A DNA stretch of 64,000 bases from Thermocatellispora tengchongensis (lineage in GTDB: Bacteria > Actinomycetota > Actinomycetes > Streptosporangiales > Streptosporangiaceae). Positions 46,715 through 56,364 of the stretch are shown here, piece by piece. Under the pieces are notes generated by a model. The model was given only the letters and a program-made list of their open reading frames with translations, did not search any database and had not been told where the DNA came from. The stretch lies in NCBI RefSeq assembly GCF_014202315.1, contig NZ_JACHGN010000034.1, positions 1 through 64,000 of the forward strand, read 5' to 3'. Made by a program: the position numbers and the translations under genes. Within the stretch, counting starts at the first letter, position 1. Every line of letters begins with the position of its first letter.

Positions 46715-49700
46715 ATGAACCGCCACAAAGCCGTGGGGCGTCGCTATTACCTGTTATCGGCACTGCTCCTCACCATGGGGTTGCTGACGGTGCCCGCCTC
46801 GGCGGGCACGGCCACCGCCGCGGCGCCGGCCGTCGTCCCGGTCACGGCGGCGGCGGGCCCGTGCGACGCGGGCGGAAACCCGATCACGTGCGAGAACAGC
46901 CAGCCGGGCACCCCGAAGTCCCAGTGGGACATCGACCCGAAGGGCACGGTCGAGGGCTACGGCGACCAGATGAGCGTCAACCTCGGCCAGACCATCAACT
47001 TCAAGATCCGGTCGGCGGCCACCGCCCTGAAGGTGGACGTCTACCGGATGGGCTACTACCAGGGCAACGGCGCCAGGTTCATCACCACGGTCCCGGCCGA
47101 CACCGCGATCTCGCGCAACCAGCCGGGCTGCCCGGAGAACACGACCACGGGCATGGTCGAGTGCGCCTGGGGCACCGTGGCGAGCTGGAGCGTTCCCACC
47201 ACGATGGTCTCGGGCATCTACTTCGCGCACGTGGTGCGCACCGACGCCGGGGAGTACAACGGCGACGACACCCACATCGTGTTCGTGGTCCGCGACGACG
47301 CCCGCCAGGCGAAGATGCTGTTCAAGACCTCCGACAGCACGTGGCAGGCGTACAACTCCTGGGGCGACGTGCCCGCCACCGAGAACAACCCGTGGAAGGC
47401 CCACAACAGCTTCTACCGCGGTGACAGCCTGGCCGCGCCCGGCCGGGCGGCCAAGCTCAGCTACAACCGGCCGTTCAACACCCGCTACTCCACGCCGTGG
47501 GGGCGCGACTTCGTCTGGGCCAACGAGTACCCGATGGTGCGCTTCCTGGAGGCCAACGGCTACGACGTGGCCTACATCGCGACCGCCGACGCCGGGCGCA
47601 CGCCGCAGACGCTGCTCGGGCGCAAGGCGATCCTGTCGGTGGGCCACGACGAGTACTGGTCGGGCGAGGAGCGGGCGGCGTTCGAGGCGGCCCGCGACGC
47701 GGGCGTGAACCTGGCCTTCTTCAGCGGCAACGAGGTGTACTGGAAGACCCGCTGGGAGAACGGCCACCGCACGCTGGTGGCGTACAAGGAGACGCTCTAC
47801 AACGCCAAGACCGACCCCGAGGCGACCTGGACCGGCACCTGGCGCGACCCGCGCTTCTCGCCGCCCTCCGACGGCGGCAGGCCGGAGAACGCGCTGACCG
47901 GCACCTTCTTCACGGTCAACTGCACCAGCCTGGACAACGGCTGCCGCGCCACCGGGATGAAGGTCCCGGCGGCCGACGGCAAGATGCGCTTCTGGCGGGG
48001 CACGCCGCTGGCCTCCCAGCCGGACGGCACGAGCACGACGCTGCCCGGCATCCTCGGCTACGAGTGGGACGAGGACATCGACAACGGGCACCGGCCGCCG
48101 GGCCTGGTGCCGCTGTCGAAGACCACCGAGACGGTGGACGAGCGGCTGATCGACTTCGGCTCGAAGGTGGCCGTGCAGGAGGCCACGCACAAGATGACGA
48201 TGTACCGCGCGTCCAGCGGGGCGCTGGTGTTCGGCGCGGGCACGGTGCAGTGGAGCTGGGGCCTGGACGACGAGCACGACGGCGACAGCGGCTTCGCCGA
48301 CGACCGGATCAAGCAGGCGACGGTGAACCTGTTCGCCGACATGGACGTGCAGCCGATGTCGCTGAGGCCCGGCCTCAGCTCGGCCGCGAAGTCCACCGAC
48401 GCGGTGGCGCCCACGGCGGCCATCACCGCCCCCGCGAGCGGGGCGACGCTGGAGAACGGCTCGACCGTGACGATCAGCGGCACCGCGGCCGACACCGGCG
48501 GCGAGGTCGGCGCGGTGGAGGTCTCCACCGACGGCGGCCAGACCTGGCACCCGGCGAACGGCCGGGGCACCTGGACGTACTCCTGGGAGGTCGCGGGCGC
48601 GGGCACGGTGCAGATCCAGGCGCGGGCGGCCGACGACAGCGGCAACCTGGGCACGCCGGTCTCGCGCGATGTGACGGTCGAGTGCCCCTGCTCGCTGTTC
48701 CCCGACTCCGCGACCCCGGCCAACCCGGCCGAGAACGACTCCACCGCGCTGGAGCTGGGCACCCGCTTCCGCTCCTCGGTGCCCGGTTACGTGACCGGAA
48801 TCCGGTTCTACAAGGGCGCGGGCAACACCGGCACGCACACCGGCACGCTGTGGACGGCCGACGGCCAGGTGCGGGCCAGCGGCACGTTCGGCAACGAGAC
48901 CGAGACCGGGTGGCAGACGCTGAAGTTCGCGGCGCCGGTGCACATCCCGGCCGGCACCGACTTCATCGTCACCTACTTCGCGCCGAACGGGCACTACGCC
49001 TCCGACGCGAACTTCTTCCGGTACGCCGACCACAAGCGGGCCCCGCTGACCGCGCCGAAGGCCACCCAGACGGTGGGCAACGGCGTGTACCGGGTCGGCC
49101 CCGGGTTCCCGAACCAGACCTTCAACGGCGGCAACTACTACGTCGATCCGATCTTCGAGGTCAACGACACGTTCCCGCCGGCGGCGCTCTCGGCGACGCC
49201 GGTGCCGGGCTCGTCCAGCGTGCCGGTCACGACCCAGCCGAAGGTGGTCTTCGCCGAGCCGGTGCAGGCGGGCACGGCGACGATGGAGGTCAAGGACGCG
49301 GCCGACAACGTGATCGCCGGCACCGCGACCCTGGACGCCGGGCGGACGACGCTGACGTTCGCGCCCGCCGCCCCGCTGGCCGCCGGGACCACGTTCACGG
49401 TCAGGGTGTCCGGCGCGGTGGACGACGGCGGCAACGCGATGGAGGCGCCGTACTCCTTCACCTTCAAGACGGTGAAGGTCTCCACGCCGGGCGTGTGCCC
49501 GTGCAGCCTGTGGTCCGACGGCACCGTGCCGGCCGTGCCCGCGGTGGCCGACACCGGCGAGGTCGAGCTGGGGCTGAAGTTCCAGGCCGACAGCGACGGC
49601 TACGTCAACGGCATCCGGTTCTACAAGGGTCCGGGCAACACCGGCACCCACACCGGCACGCTGTGGAACGCGAACGGCGGCGAGATCGTGACCGGCACGT

Positions 49701-50791
49701 TCAGCGACGAGTCCACCCAGGGCTGGCAGGAGCTGCTGTTCCCCTCGCCGGTCGGGATCGACAAGAACACCACGTACGTGGTGTCGTACCACGCGCCGAA
49801 CGGGCGGTACGCGGCGACGTACAACGGGCTGGCCTCCCAGGTGACGGCCTCGCCGCTGCGCGCGCCCGCCTCCGGGTCGATCAGCGGCAACGGCGTCTAC
49901 CGGTACGGCCCGCGGGCGTTCCCGAACAGCTCGTGGGCGGCGACGAACTACTACGTGGACGTGATCTTCACCAAGGTGCCCGACACGCAGGCGCCGACCG
50001 TGGCCGTGAAGTCGCCGGCGCACGCCTCCACCGGCGTGCCGACCGGCACGGCCGTGACGGCGACGTTCAGCGAGCCGGTTCAGGAGGGCACGCCGGTCAT
50101 CACGGTGAAGAACCCGGCCAACCAGACCGTCGCCGGCACCGCGACGCTCAACGCCGCGCGTACGCTGCTCACGTTCACGCCGAGCAGCCCGCTGGCGCAG
50201 AGCACGGTGTACTCGGTGACGGTGAGCGGGGCCGAGGACGACGCGGGCAACGCCATGATCTCGACGTCCTGGTCGTTCACCACCGGCGGCGCGGCGAGCT
50301 GCCCGTGCTCGATCTGGCCGAGCAGCGCGACCCCGGCCAGCCCGGTGAACAACGACGCGACCGGCATCGAGCTGGGCGTGAAGTTCACCGCCGACATGGA
50401 CGGCGAGATCACCGGCATCCGCTTCTACAAGGCGGCGGGCGACACCGGCACGCACTACGGCAGCCTGTGGACGGCGGGAGGCAGCCCGATGCGCGGCGGC
50501 ACGTTCGTCAACGAGACGGCCTCCGGGTGGCAGACGCTGATCTTCGACCAGCCGGTCGAGGTCACGGCCGGCGAGGTGTACGTCGCGTCGTACCACTCGC
50601 CGAACGGCTACTACGCGGCCTCCGGGGGTTACTTCAACTCCGGCCCGTACGACAACGCGCCGCTGCACGCCCTGGCCAACGGCGGCCCCGCGGGCGCCAA
50701 CGGCCTGTATCGCTACACTGCCACGCCGGGCTTCCCGGTGAACAGCTACAACGGCGCCAACTACTGGGTGGACGTGATCTTCGTCCCGTAG
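46715..50791 (+). CDS. Large secreted protein: DMFase-beta-like domain with Ig-like and three DUF4082 domains
   Basis: 1358 residues from the ATG at 46715. A signal peptide covers about residues 1-35. Residues about 60-560 resemble the beta subunit of N,N-dimethylformamidase (YRMGYYQGNGARF, SVGHDEYWSGEERAAFE, NLAFFSGNEVYWKTRWENG). An Ig-like domain follows (about 560-655), then three repeats of a DUF4082-like beta domain starting at CPCSLFPDS (660), CPCSLWSDG (928) and CPCSIWPSS (1196), separated by Big_5-like domains. The repeats share GIRFYKGAGNTGTHTGTLW. DUF4082 may bind surface glycan. The enzymatic role is uncertain. Confidence 0.85.
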   Translation: MNRHKAVGRRYYLLSALLLTMGLLTVPASAGTATAAAPAVVPVTAAAGPCDAGGNPITCENSQPGTPKSQWDIDPKGTVEGYGDQMSVNLGQTINFKIRSAATALKVDVYRMGYYQGNGARFITTVPADTAISRNQPGCPENTTTGMVECAWGTVASWSVPTTMVSGIYFAHVVRTDAGEYNGDDTHIVFVVRDDARQAKMLFKTSDSTWQAYNSWGDVPATENNPWKAHNSFYRGDSLAAPGRAAKLSYNRPFNTRYSTPWGRDFVWANEYPMVRFLEANGYDVAYIATADAGRTPQTLLGRKAILSVGHDEYWSGEERAAFEAARDAGVNLAFFSGNEVYWKTRWENGHRTLVAYKETLYNAKTDPEATWTGTWRDPRFSPPSDGGRPENALTGTFFTVNCTSLDNGCRATGMKVPAADGKMRFWRGTPLASQPDGTSTTLPGILGYEWDEDIDNGHRPPGLVPLSKTTETVDERLIDFGSKVAVQEATHKMTMYRASSGALVFGAGTVQWSWGLDDEHDGDSGFADDRIKQATVNLFADMDVQPMSLRPGLSSAAKSTDAVAPTAAITAPASGATLENGSTVTISGTAADTGGEVGAVEVSTDGGQTWHPANGRGTWTYSWEVAGAGTVQIQARAADDSGNLGTPVSRDVTVECPCSLFPDSATPANPAENDSTALELGTRFRSSVPGYVTGIRFYKGAGNTGTHTGTLWTADGQVRASGTFGNETETGWQTLKFAAPVHIPAGTDFIVTYFAPNGHYASDANFFRYADHKRAPLTAPKATQTVGNGVYRVGPGFPNQTFNGGNYYVDPIFEVNDTFPPAALSATPVPGSSSVPVTTQPKVVFAEPVQAGTATMEVKDAADNVIAGTATLDAGRTTLTFAPAAPLAAGTTFTVRVSGAVDDGGNAMEAPYSFTFKTVKVSTPGVCPCSLWSDGTVPAVPAVADTGEVELGLKFQADSDGYVNGIRFYKGPGNTGTHTGTLWNANGGEIVTGTFSDESTQGWQELLFPSPVGIDKNTTYVVSYHAPNGRYAATYNGLASQVTASPLRAPASGSISGNGVYRYGPRAFPNSSWAATNYYVDVIFTKVPDTQAPTVAVKSPAHASTGVPTGTAVTATFSEPVQEGTPVITVKNPANQTVAGTATLNAARTLLTFTPSSPLAQSTVYSVTVSGAEDDAGNAMISTSWSFTTGGAASCPCSIWPSSATPASPVNNDATGIELGVKFTADMDGEITGIRFYKAAGDTGTHYGSLWTAGGSPMRGGTFVNETASGWQTLIFDQPVEVTAGEVYVASYHSPNGYYAASGGYFNSGPYDNAPLHALANGGPAGANGLYRYTATPGFPVNSYNGANYWVDVIFVP

Positions 50792-50856
50792 GGGCACCAC
50801 GGCGCCTGCACTCGCGAATCGACCGCCCTCTACCACCGACCGGAAGGACACTTCGG

Positions 50857-51897
50857 GTGACATCCTTCGGCCTCGCCGTCATCGGCGCCGGCTACTGGGG
50901 TCCCAACCTGATCCGCAACGCGATGGCGACGCCTGAGCTGCGCGTGGAATGGCTGTGCGACCTCGACGAGGGACGGGCGCGGGCCGTGCTCGGCCACTAC
51001 AGCACGGTCCGCGCCACCGACTCCTATGAGCGGGTCCTCGCCGACCCGGCCGTGCAGGCGGTGGCCATCGCCACCCCGGCGGGCACCCACGCGGCCCTGG
51101 TGCGGGCCGCGCTGGAGGCCGGCAAGCACGTGCTGGTGGAAAAGCCGCTGACGCCGACGTACGCGGAGGGCGAGCGCCTGGTCGCGCTCGCCGCCGAGAA
51201 GCGGCTGACGCTGATGCTGGACCACACGTTCTGCTACACACCCGCCGTGCGCAAGATCCGCGAGCTGATCCGGTCGGGGGAGGTGGGCGAGGTGCGGTTC
51301 GTCGACTCGGTGCGGATCAATCTGGGCCTGGTCCAGCCCGATGTGGACGTGCTGTGGGACCTGGCGCCGCACGATCTGTCGATCCTGGACTTCGTGCTGC
51401 CCCCGGACGTGCGTCCGGTGGCGGTGGCCGCGCACGCCTCCGATCCGATCGGGGCGGGCCGGCCGTGCCTGGCGTACCTGACGCTGTGGCTGTCCTCGGG
51501 CGCCATGGCGCACGTGCACGTCAACTGGCTCAGCCCGACGAAGATCCGTACGTACGTGATCGGCGGGTCGCGGCGCACGATCGTGTGGGACGACGTGAAC
51601 CCGGCGCAGCGGGTCTCGGTGTACGACCGCGGGGTGGACCTCACCGCGGCCGATCCCGACACCCGCCGGGCGGCTTTGATCTCCTATCGCACAGGAGACG
51701 TGGTTGTACCCGCGCTGCCGGAACGTGAGGCACTGCGCGGTGTTATGTCCGAGTTCGCCGCTGCGATAAAGGAAGGGCGGGCCCCGCTGACCGATGGGGA
51801 GTCGGGACTGCGGGTCCTGGCCCTGCTGGAGGCCGCGGGCCAGAGCATCGACAACGACGGCAAGCGAATCGAACTGGGTGGGGGATTCGGCCAATGA
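50857..51897 (+). CDS. Gfo/Idh/MocA-family sugar dehydrogenase
   Basis: 346 residues. The Rossmann motif GLAVIGAGYWGPNLIRN opens the protein. HVLVEKPLTPTYAEGERLV holds the catalytic EKP, and WDLAPHDLSILDFVL the conserved Asp/His. WlbA/WbpB-type relatives oxidise UDP-N-acetyl-uronic sugars at C3, ahead of an aminotransferase and an acyltransferase; both are encoded in this operon. The GTG start has GGAAGGA upstream. It overlaps the next gene by ATGA. Confidence 0.87.
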   Translation: MTSFGLAVIGAGYWGPNLIRNAMATPELRVEWLCDLDEGRARAVLGHYSTVRATDSYERVLADPAVQAVAIATPAGTHAALVRAALEAGKHVLVEKPLTPTYAEGERLVALAAEKRLTLMLDHTFCYTPAVRKIRELIRSGEVGEVRFVDSVRINLGLVQPDVDVLWDLAPHDLSILDFVLPPDVRPVAVAAHASDPIGAGRPCLAYLTLWLSSGAMAHVHVNWLSPTKIRTYVIGGSRRTIVWDDVNPAQRVSVYDRGVDLTAADPDTRRAALISYRTGDVVVPALPEREALRGVMSEFAAAIKEGRAPLTDGESGLRVLALLEAAGQSIDNDGKRIELGGGFGQ

Positions 51898-52856
51898 TCA
51901 ACGACAGCCGCTGCCTTGTGACCGGGGGCGCGGGCACCATCGGCTCGACCATCGTGGACCAGCTCCTCGCCGCGGGAGCGGCGGAGGTCGTGGTGCTGGA
52001 CAACTTCGTCCGCGGCAGGATGGCGAACCTCGCCGAGGCGCAGGCGGCGGGCGGCGACCGGCTGCGGGTCGTGGAGGGCGACATCCGCGACCGCGCCACC
52101 GTACGCGCGGCCATGGAGGGGATCGACCTGGTGTTCCACCAGGCCGCCATCCGGATCACGCAGTGCGCCGAGGAGCCGCGCCTGGCCCTGGAAGTGCTGG
52201 TGGACGGCACGTACGAGGTGGTGGAGGCGGCGGCCGACGCCGGCGTGCGCAAGGTCGTGGCGGCCTCCTCGGCCTCGGTGTACGGCCTGGCGACCTCGTT
52301 CCCGACGCGCGAGGACCACCACCCGTACGCCAACGACACGCTCTACGGCGCGGCCAAGACCTTCAACGAGGGCCTGCTGCGCAGCTTCCACGCCATGCGC
52401 GGGCTCGACTACGTCGCGCTGCGCTACTTCAACGTCTACGGCCCGCGGATGGACATCCACGGCCTGTACACCGAGGTGCTGATCCGCTGGATGGAGCGGA
52501 TCGAGGCGGGGCGCCCGCCGCTGATCCTGGGCGACGGCCTGCAGACCATGGACTTCGTCAACACCCGCGACATCGCGCGGGCCAACCTGCTCGCCGCCGC
52601 GAGCGACGTCACCGACGAGGTGTTCAACATCGCCTCCGCCACCGAGACCAGCCTGCGCGAGCTGGCCGAGGCGCTGATGCGGGCGATGGGCGCGAGCGAT
52701 CTCGGCCTGGAGTTCGGACCGGCCCGCTCGGTCAACGGCGTGACCAGGCGCCTCGCCGACGTCAGCGCGGCGGCCGACAGGCTCGGCTGGAAGGCCGAGA
52801 TCGGCCTGGAGGAGGGACTGCGCGACCTGGTGTCCTGGTGGCGCAGAGCACGGTGA
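51894..52856 (+). CDS. NAD-dependent nucleotide-sugar epimerase/dehydratase (SDR)
   Basis: 320 residues. Extended SDR: GGAGTIGSTIVDQLL (NAD site), SSASVYGL with the catalytic Ser, and YGAAK with Tyr and Lys. RYFNVYGPRM is characteristic of UDP-hexose epimerases. It may form UDP-galactose-type or related sugars for the polymer. The start overlaps the dehydrogenase stop, and its stop overlaps the following GTG start. Confidence 0.87.
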   Translation: MINDSRCLVTGGAGTIGSTIVDQLLAAGAAEVVVLDNFVRGRMANLAEAQAAGGDRLRVVEGDIRDRATVRAAMEGIDLVFHQAAIRITQCAEEPRLALEVLVDGTYEVVEAAADAGVRKVVAASSASVYGLATSFPTREDHHPYANDTLYGAAKTFNEGLLRSFHAMRGLDYVALRYFNVYGPRMDIHGLYTEVLIRWMERIEAGRPPLILGDGLQTMDFVNTRDIARANLLAAASDVTDEVFNIASATETSLRELAEALMRAMGASDLGLEFGPARSVNGVTRRLADVSAAADRLGWKAEIGLEEGLRDLVSWWRRAR

Positions 52857-54028
52857 ACGCCCCGGACGGCAAGACGGGCGCCACCGGCGACAGGCTTCTG
52901 GTCGTGTACGCCGGTGGCACGCTCTACGACGGGGTGGCCGGCACCGACCGGCAGATCGCCGACCGGCTCACCCGGCTGGCCGACGTGCTGTACGTGGACC
53001 CGCCGCAGCCCACGCGCCGGTTCGCCGGGCACGCGCTGGAGCGGGTGCGGCCGGGCCTGTGGCGGCTCACCCCGGCCGCGCCGCCCGGCGGCTACCGGCC
53101 CGGCGTCCGCCGCCTCACCGAGGTCCTGGCCCGGCGGGCGGTACGCCGGGCCGCCGCGACGATCGGGGCGCCGATCGGCGCGGTGATCGTGGCCGGGACC
53201 ATCGACCTGCTCGGCGCGGCCCCGCCCGGCGCCCCGGCGCTGTGGTACCGCACCGACGACCTGGTCGCCGGGGCGGGGCTGATCGGGTTGTCGGCGGGCC
53301 CGCTGGCCCGCGCGGAGGCCCGGATGGCGGCCAGGGCCGACGCGATCGCGGTGGTCTCCCCCGCGCTGGCCGACCGCATGGCCGGGCTGGGCCGGATCGC
53401 CGCGCTGGTGCCCAACGGGTGCGACGTGGCCGCCTACGACGGGGTGGACGACGCGCCGTGGCCGGACGACCTGCCGCAGGAGCTGGCGGGCAGGCCGGTG
53501 GCCGGGTTCGTTGGGCACGTCAACGCCCGGATCGACCTGGGCCTGCTGGAGCGGGTCGCGGCGGCCGGGCACCCGCTGGTGATCGTCGGGCCGGCGAGCC
53601 GCGACTTCGCGGGCGGGCGGTTCGCCGAGCTGTGCGCGCTGCCGAACGTGCACTGGGTGGGCCGCAAGCCGTACGTGGAGCTGCCGTCGTACCTGCGCGC
53701 GATCGACGTGGGGCTGACGCCGTACGCCGACACCGCGTTCAACCGGGCCAGCTTCCCGCTCAAGACGCTGGAGTACCTGGCGGCGGGCCGGGCGGCCGTG
53801 ACGACCGCGCTGCCCGCGGCCGAGTGGCTGGCGGCGGGGCCGCTGCTGCGGATCGCGGCCACGCCGGAGGACTTCGCCCGCGCGGCCGGCGAGGAACTGG
53901 CCCGCCCGCGCACCGGCGAGCTGTACGCGCGGCGGCGGGCGTTCGCCGCGGAACACGACTGGAACCGGAGGCTCGCCACGCTGGCGGGGCTGATCGGCGT
54001 GGAGGCTAAGGAGGTGGCCGGGCGATGA
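52853..54028 (+). CDS. Glycosyltransferase, GT4/GT1-like
   Basis: 391 residues from a GTG. The fold is GT-B: an N-terminal Rossmann-like half ending VVSPALADRMAGLG, then VPNGCDVAAYD and GFVGHVNARIDLGLL, then LKTLEYLAAGRAAVTTALP. The last segment is the usual nucleotide-sugar-binding region. Donor and acceptor cannot be assigned. It is the third gene of the tightly coupled polysaccharide operon. Confidence 0.83.
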   Translation: MNAPDGKTGATGDRLLVVYAGGTLYDGVAGTDRQIADRLTRLADVLYVDPPQPTRRFAGHALERVRPGLWRLTPAAPPGGYRPGVRRLTEVLARRAVRRAAATIGAPIGAVIVAGTIDLLGAAPPGAPALWYRTDDLVAGAGLIGLSAGPLARAEARMAARADAIAVVSPALADRMAGLGRIAALVPNGCDVAAYDGVDDAPWPDDLPQELAGRPVAGFVGHVNARIDLGLLERVAAAGHPLVIVGPASRDFAGGRFAELCALPNVHWVGRKPYVELPSYLRAIDVGLTPYADTAFNRASFPLKTLEYLAAGRAAVTTALPAAEWLAAGPLLRIAATPEDFARAAGEELARPRTGELYARRRAFAAEHDWNRRLATLAGLIGVEAKEVAGR

Positions 54029-55146
54029 TCCCGGTGATGCGACCCTGGTTCGGCAAGGCGGAAGAGGCCGCGGTGGCCGAGGTCATCGCCTCCGGCTGGG
54101 TCGCCCAGGGGCCGCGGGTCGCGGAGTTCGAGCGGGCGTTCGCGAGCCGGATCGGGGCCGGGCACGGGGTCGCGGTGTCCTCCTGCACGACCGCGCTGCA
54201 CCTCGCGCTGGTGCTGGCGGAGATCGGGCCGGGCGACGAGGTGATCGTGCCGTCGCTGTCGTTCATCGCCACGGCCAACGTGGTCACCTACGTCGGCGCC
54301 GAGCCGGTGTTCGCCGACATCGACCCGGCGACCGGCAACCTGACCGCCAAGACGGTCGGCGCGGCGCTCACCCCGCGCACCCGCGCGGTGATCGTGGTGC
54401 ACCAGGGCGGCGTGCCCGCCGACGTGGCCGAGATCCGCGCCGCCCATCCGGGCCTGATCGTGATCGAGGACGCGGCGTGCGCGGCCGGGTCGGTCTACCG
54501 CGACCGGCCCGTGGGCGCCGGGGCGGAGCTGGCGGCGTGGTCCTTCCACCCGCGCAAGCTGCTCACGACCGGCGAGGGCGGCATGCTGACCCTGACCGAC
54601 GCGGACCTCGCCGCGCGGGCCAGGCGGCTGCGCGAGCACGGCATGAGCGTCAGCGCCGCCGACCGGCACGCCACGGGCAGCACCGCGCCGGAGAGCTACC
54701 TTGAGGTGGGCTTCAACTACCGGATGACCGACCTTCAGGCGGCGGTGGGCATCGTGCAGCTCGGGCGGCTGGCCGAGATGGTCGCGCGCCGCCGCGAGCT
54801 GGCCGCCCGCTACCGCGAGGGCCTGGCCGGCATTCCGGGGCTGCGGGCCGTGACCGACCCGCCGTACGGCCAGACCAACTACCAGTCGTTCTGGGTGGCG
54901 CTGCCGGAGGACTTCCCGATGGGCCGCGACGAGCTGCTGGCGTACCTGGCCAAGCGCGGTGTGTCGGCGCGGCGCGGCATCATGGCCGCGCACCTGGAGC
55001 CCGCGTACGCCGGGGCCCGCGCCGGCGAGCTGCCCGCCACCGAGTGGCTGACCCGCAACTCCCTGATCCTGCCGCTGTTCCACGCGATGACCGAGGCCGA
55101 CCAGGACCAGGTCATCGAGGCGCTGTGCGCGGCGGCGGAGGGCTGA
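54025..55146 (+). CDS. DegT/DnrJ/EryC1-type sugar aminotransferase (1)
   Basis: 373 residues. PLP Lys in SFHPRKLLTTGEGG; VIEDAACAAGS carries the Asp that binds the pyridine nitrogen. Such enzymes put an amino group on a nucleotide keto-sugar. A second aminotransferase is encoded at 58486, which suggests two amino sugars or two positions. The start overlaps the preceding glycosyltransferase. Confidence 0.9.
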   Translation: MIPVMRPWFGKAEEAAVAEVIASGWVAQGPRVAEFERAFASRIGAGHGVAVSSCTTALHLALVLAEIGPGDEVIVPSLSFIATANVVTYVGAEPVFADIDPATGNLTAKTVGAALTPRTRAVIVVHQGGVPADVAEIRAAHPGLIVIEDAACAAGSVYRDRPVGAGAELAAWSFHPRKLLTTGEGGMLTLTDADLAARARRLREHGMSVSAADRHATGSTAPESYLEVGFNYRMTDLQAAVGIVQLGRLAEMVARRRELAARYREGLAGIPGLRAVTDPPYGQTNYQSFWVALPEDFPMGRDELLAYLAKRGVSARRGIMAAHLEPAYAGARAGELPATEWLTRNSLILPLFHAMTEADQDQVIEALCAAAEG

Positions 55147-55149
55147 GCC

Positions 55150-56364
55150 GTGCGCGTGCTGGTGTACCCGCACACGATGGAGCTGGGCGGCAGCCAGCTC
55201 AACGCGGTCGAGCTGGCCGGGGCCGTGCAGCGGCTCGGCCACGAGGTCATGGTGATCAGCGAGCCGGGCCCGCTGGTGGACTACGTGACCGCGGCGGGGC
55301 TGCCGCACGTCGAGCTGGACCCGGCCCGGCGGCGTCCGGCCCGGGACACGGTGCGGATGATCCGGGCCCTGGCCGAGGAGCGCGGCCTGGACGTGATCCA
55401 CGGCTATGAGTGGCCGCCGGGCGTCGAGGCGTACTGGGCCTCGCTGGGCTGCCGGGCGAGCGCGGTGTGCACGGTCATGTCGATGTCGGTGGCCCCGTTC
55501 CTGCCGCCGTCGTTGCCGCTGGTGGTCGGCACCCGGGAGATCCAGCTCGCCGCCGAGCGCGGGCGTCGCGCGGTGCACCTCATCGAGCCGCCCGTGGACA
55601 CCGAGGCCAACGCCCCCGGCCACCCGGTGGCGGCCTTCCGGGAGCGGTTCGGGCTGGCCGCGGGCCCGTTCGACCTGGTCGCGGTCACCCGGCTGGCCCC
55701 CGAATTGAAGCTGGAGGGCCTGCTCACCGCGATCGGCGTGGTCGGGCGGCTGGCCACCGAGCTGAACCTGCGGCTGATCGTGGTCGGCGACGGGCCCGCG
55801 CGGGCCGAGGTCGAGCAGCACGCGGCGGCGGCCTGCGCGCTGGCCGGGCGGCGCGCGGTGGTGCTGACCGGGCAGCTCGCCGACCCCCGCCCCGCGTACG
55901 CCGCCGCCACCGCGTGCCTGGGCATGGGCGGCTCGGCGCTGCGCGCGATGGCCTTCGCCAAGCCGCTCATCGTCCAGGGCGAGCTGGGCTTCTTCGAGCT
56001 GCTCACCCCCGACACCGAGAAGATCTTCCTGGAGAAGGGCTGGTACGGCCTGGGCGCGGGCCGCCACGAGGGCGGCGCCCGGTTCGAGGCCGCGCTGCGC
56101 AGGCTGCACGAGGACCCCGGGCTGCGGGTCAAGCTGGGCGAGCACGGCCGGGCGCTGGTGGTGCGGCGCTTCAGCCTGGAGCGGGCCGCGCACACCCAGG
56201 TGGAGATCTACGAGCGGGCGGTGGCCGAACGGCCGGTGCCCGGCGACCGGCTCGGCGTGGCGGCGGGCGTGCTCGCGTACAAGCTGCGCCGCCGCTACCA
56301 GCGGCTGCGCGGCACCGACCGGCGCGAGGACTTCAACGCCGTGGCCCGGACGGCGAGACGGTGA
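55150..56364 (+). CDS. Glycosyltransferase, GT4-like
   Basis: 404 residues from a GTG three bases after the previous stop. GT-B fold: HTMELGGSQLNAVELAGAVQ at the start, LVAVTRLAPELKLEGLL, LIVVGDGPARAEVE, and the acidic EX7E region near GELGFFELLTPDTEK. The donor is unknown. It probably adds one residue to the lipid-linked repeat unit. Confidence 0.84.
   Translation: MRVLVYPHTMELGGSQLNAVELAGAVQRLGHEVMVISEPGPLVDYVTAAGLPHVELDPARRRPARDTVRMIRALAEERGLDVIHGYEWPPGVEAYWASLGCRASAVCTVMSMSVAPFLPPSLPLVVGTREIQLAAERGRRAVHLIEPPVDTEANAPGHPVAAFRERFGLAAGPFDLVAVTRLAPELKLEGLLTAIGVVGRLATELNLRLIVVGDGPARAEVEQHAAAACALAGRRAVVLTGQLADPRPAYAAATACLGMGGSALRAMAFAKPLIVQGELGFFELLTPDTEKIFLEKGWYGLGAGRHEGGARFEAALRRLHEDPGLRVKLGEHGRALVVRRFSLERAAHTQVEIYERAVAERPVPGDRLGVAAGVLAYKLRRRYQRLRGTDRREDFNAVARTARR

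Noticed and set aside
46754-50863. A minus-strand frame of nearly 1400 codons opposite the secreted protein
   Set aside because: Antisense shadow of a GC-rich gene: the sequence is Arg/His/Val-rich without domains, while the plus strand has a signal peptide and repeated domains.
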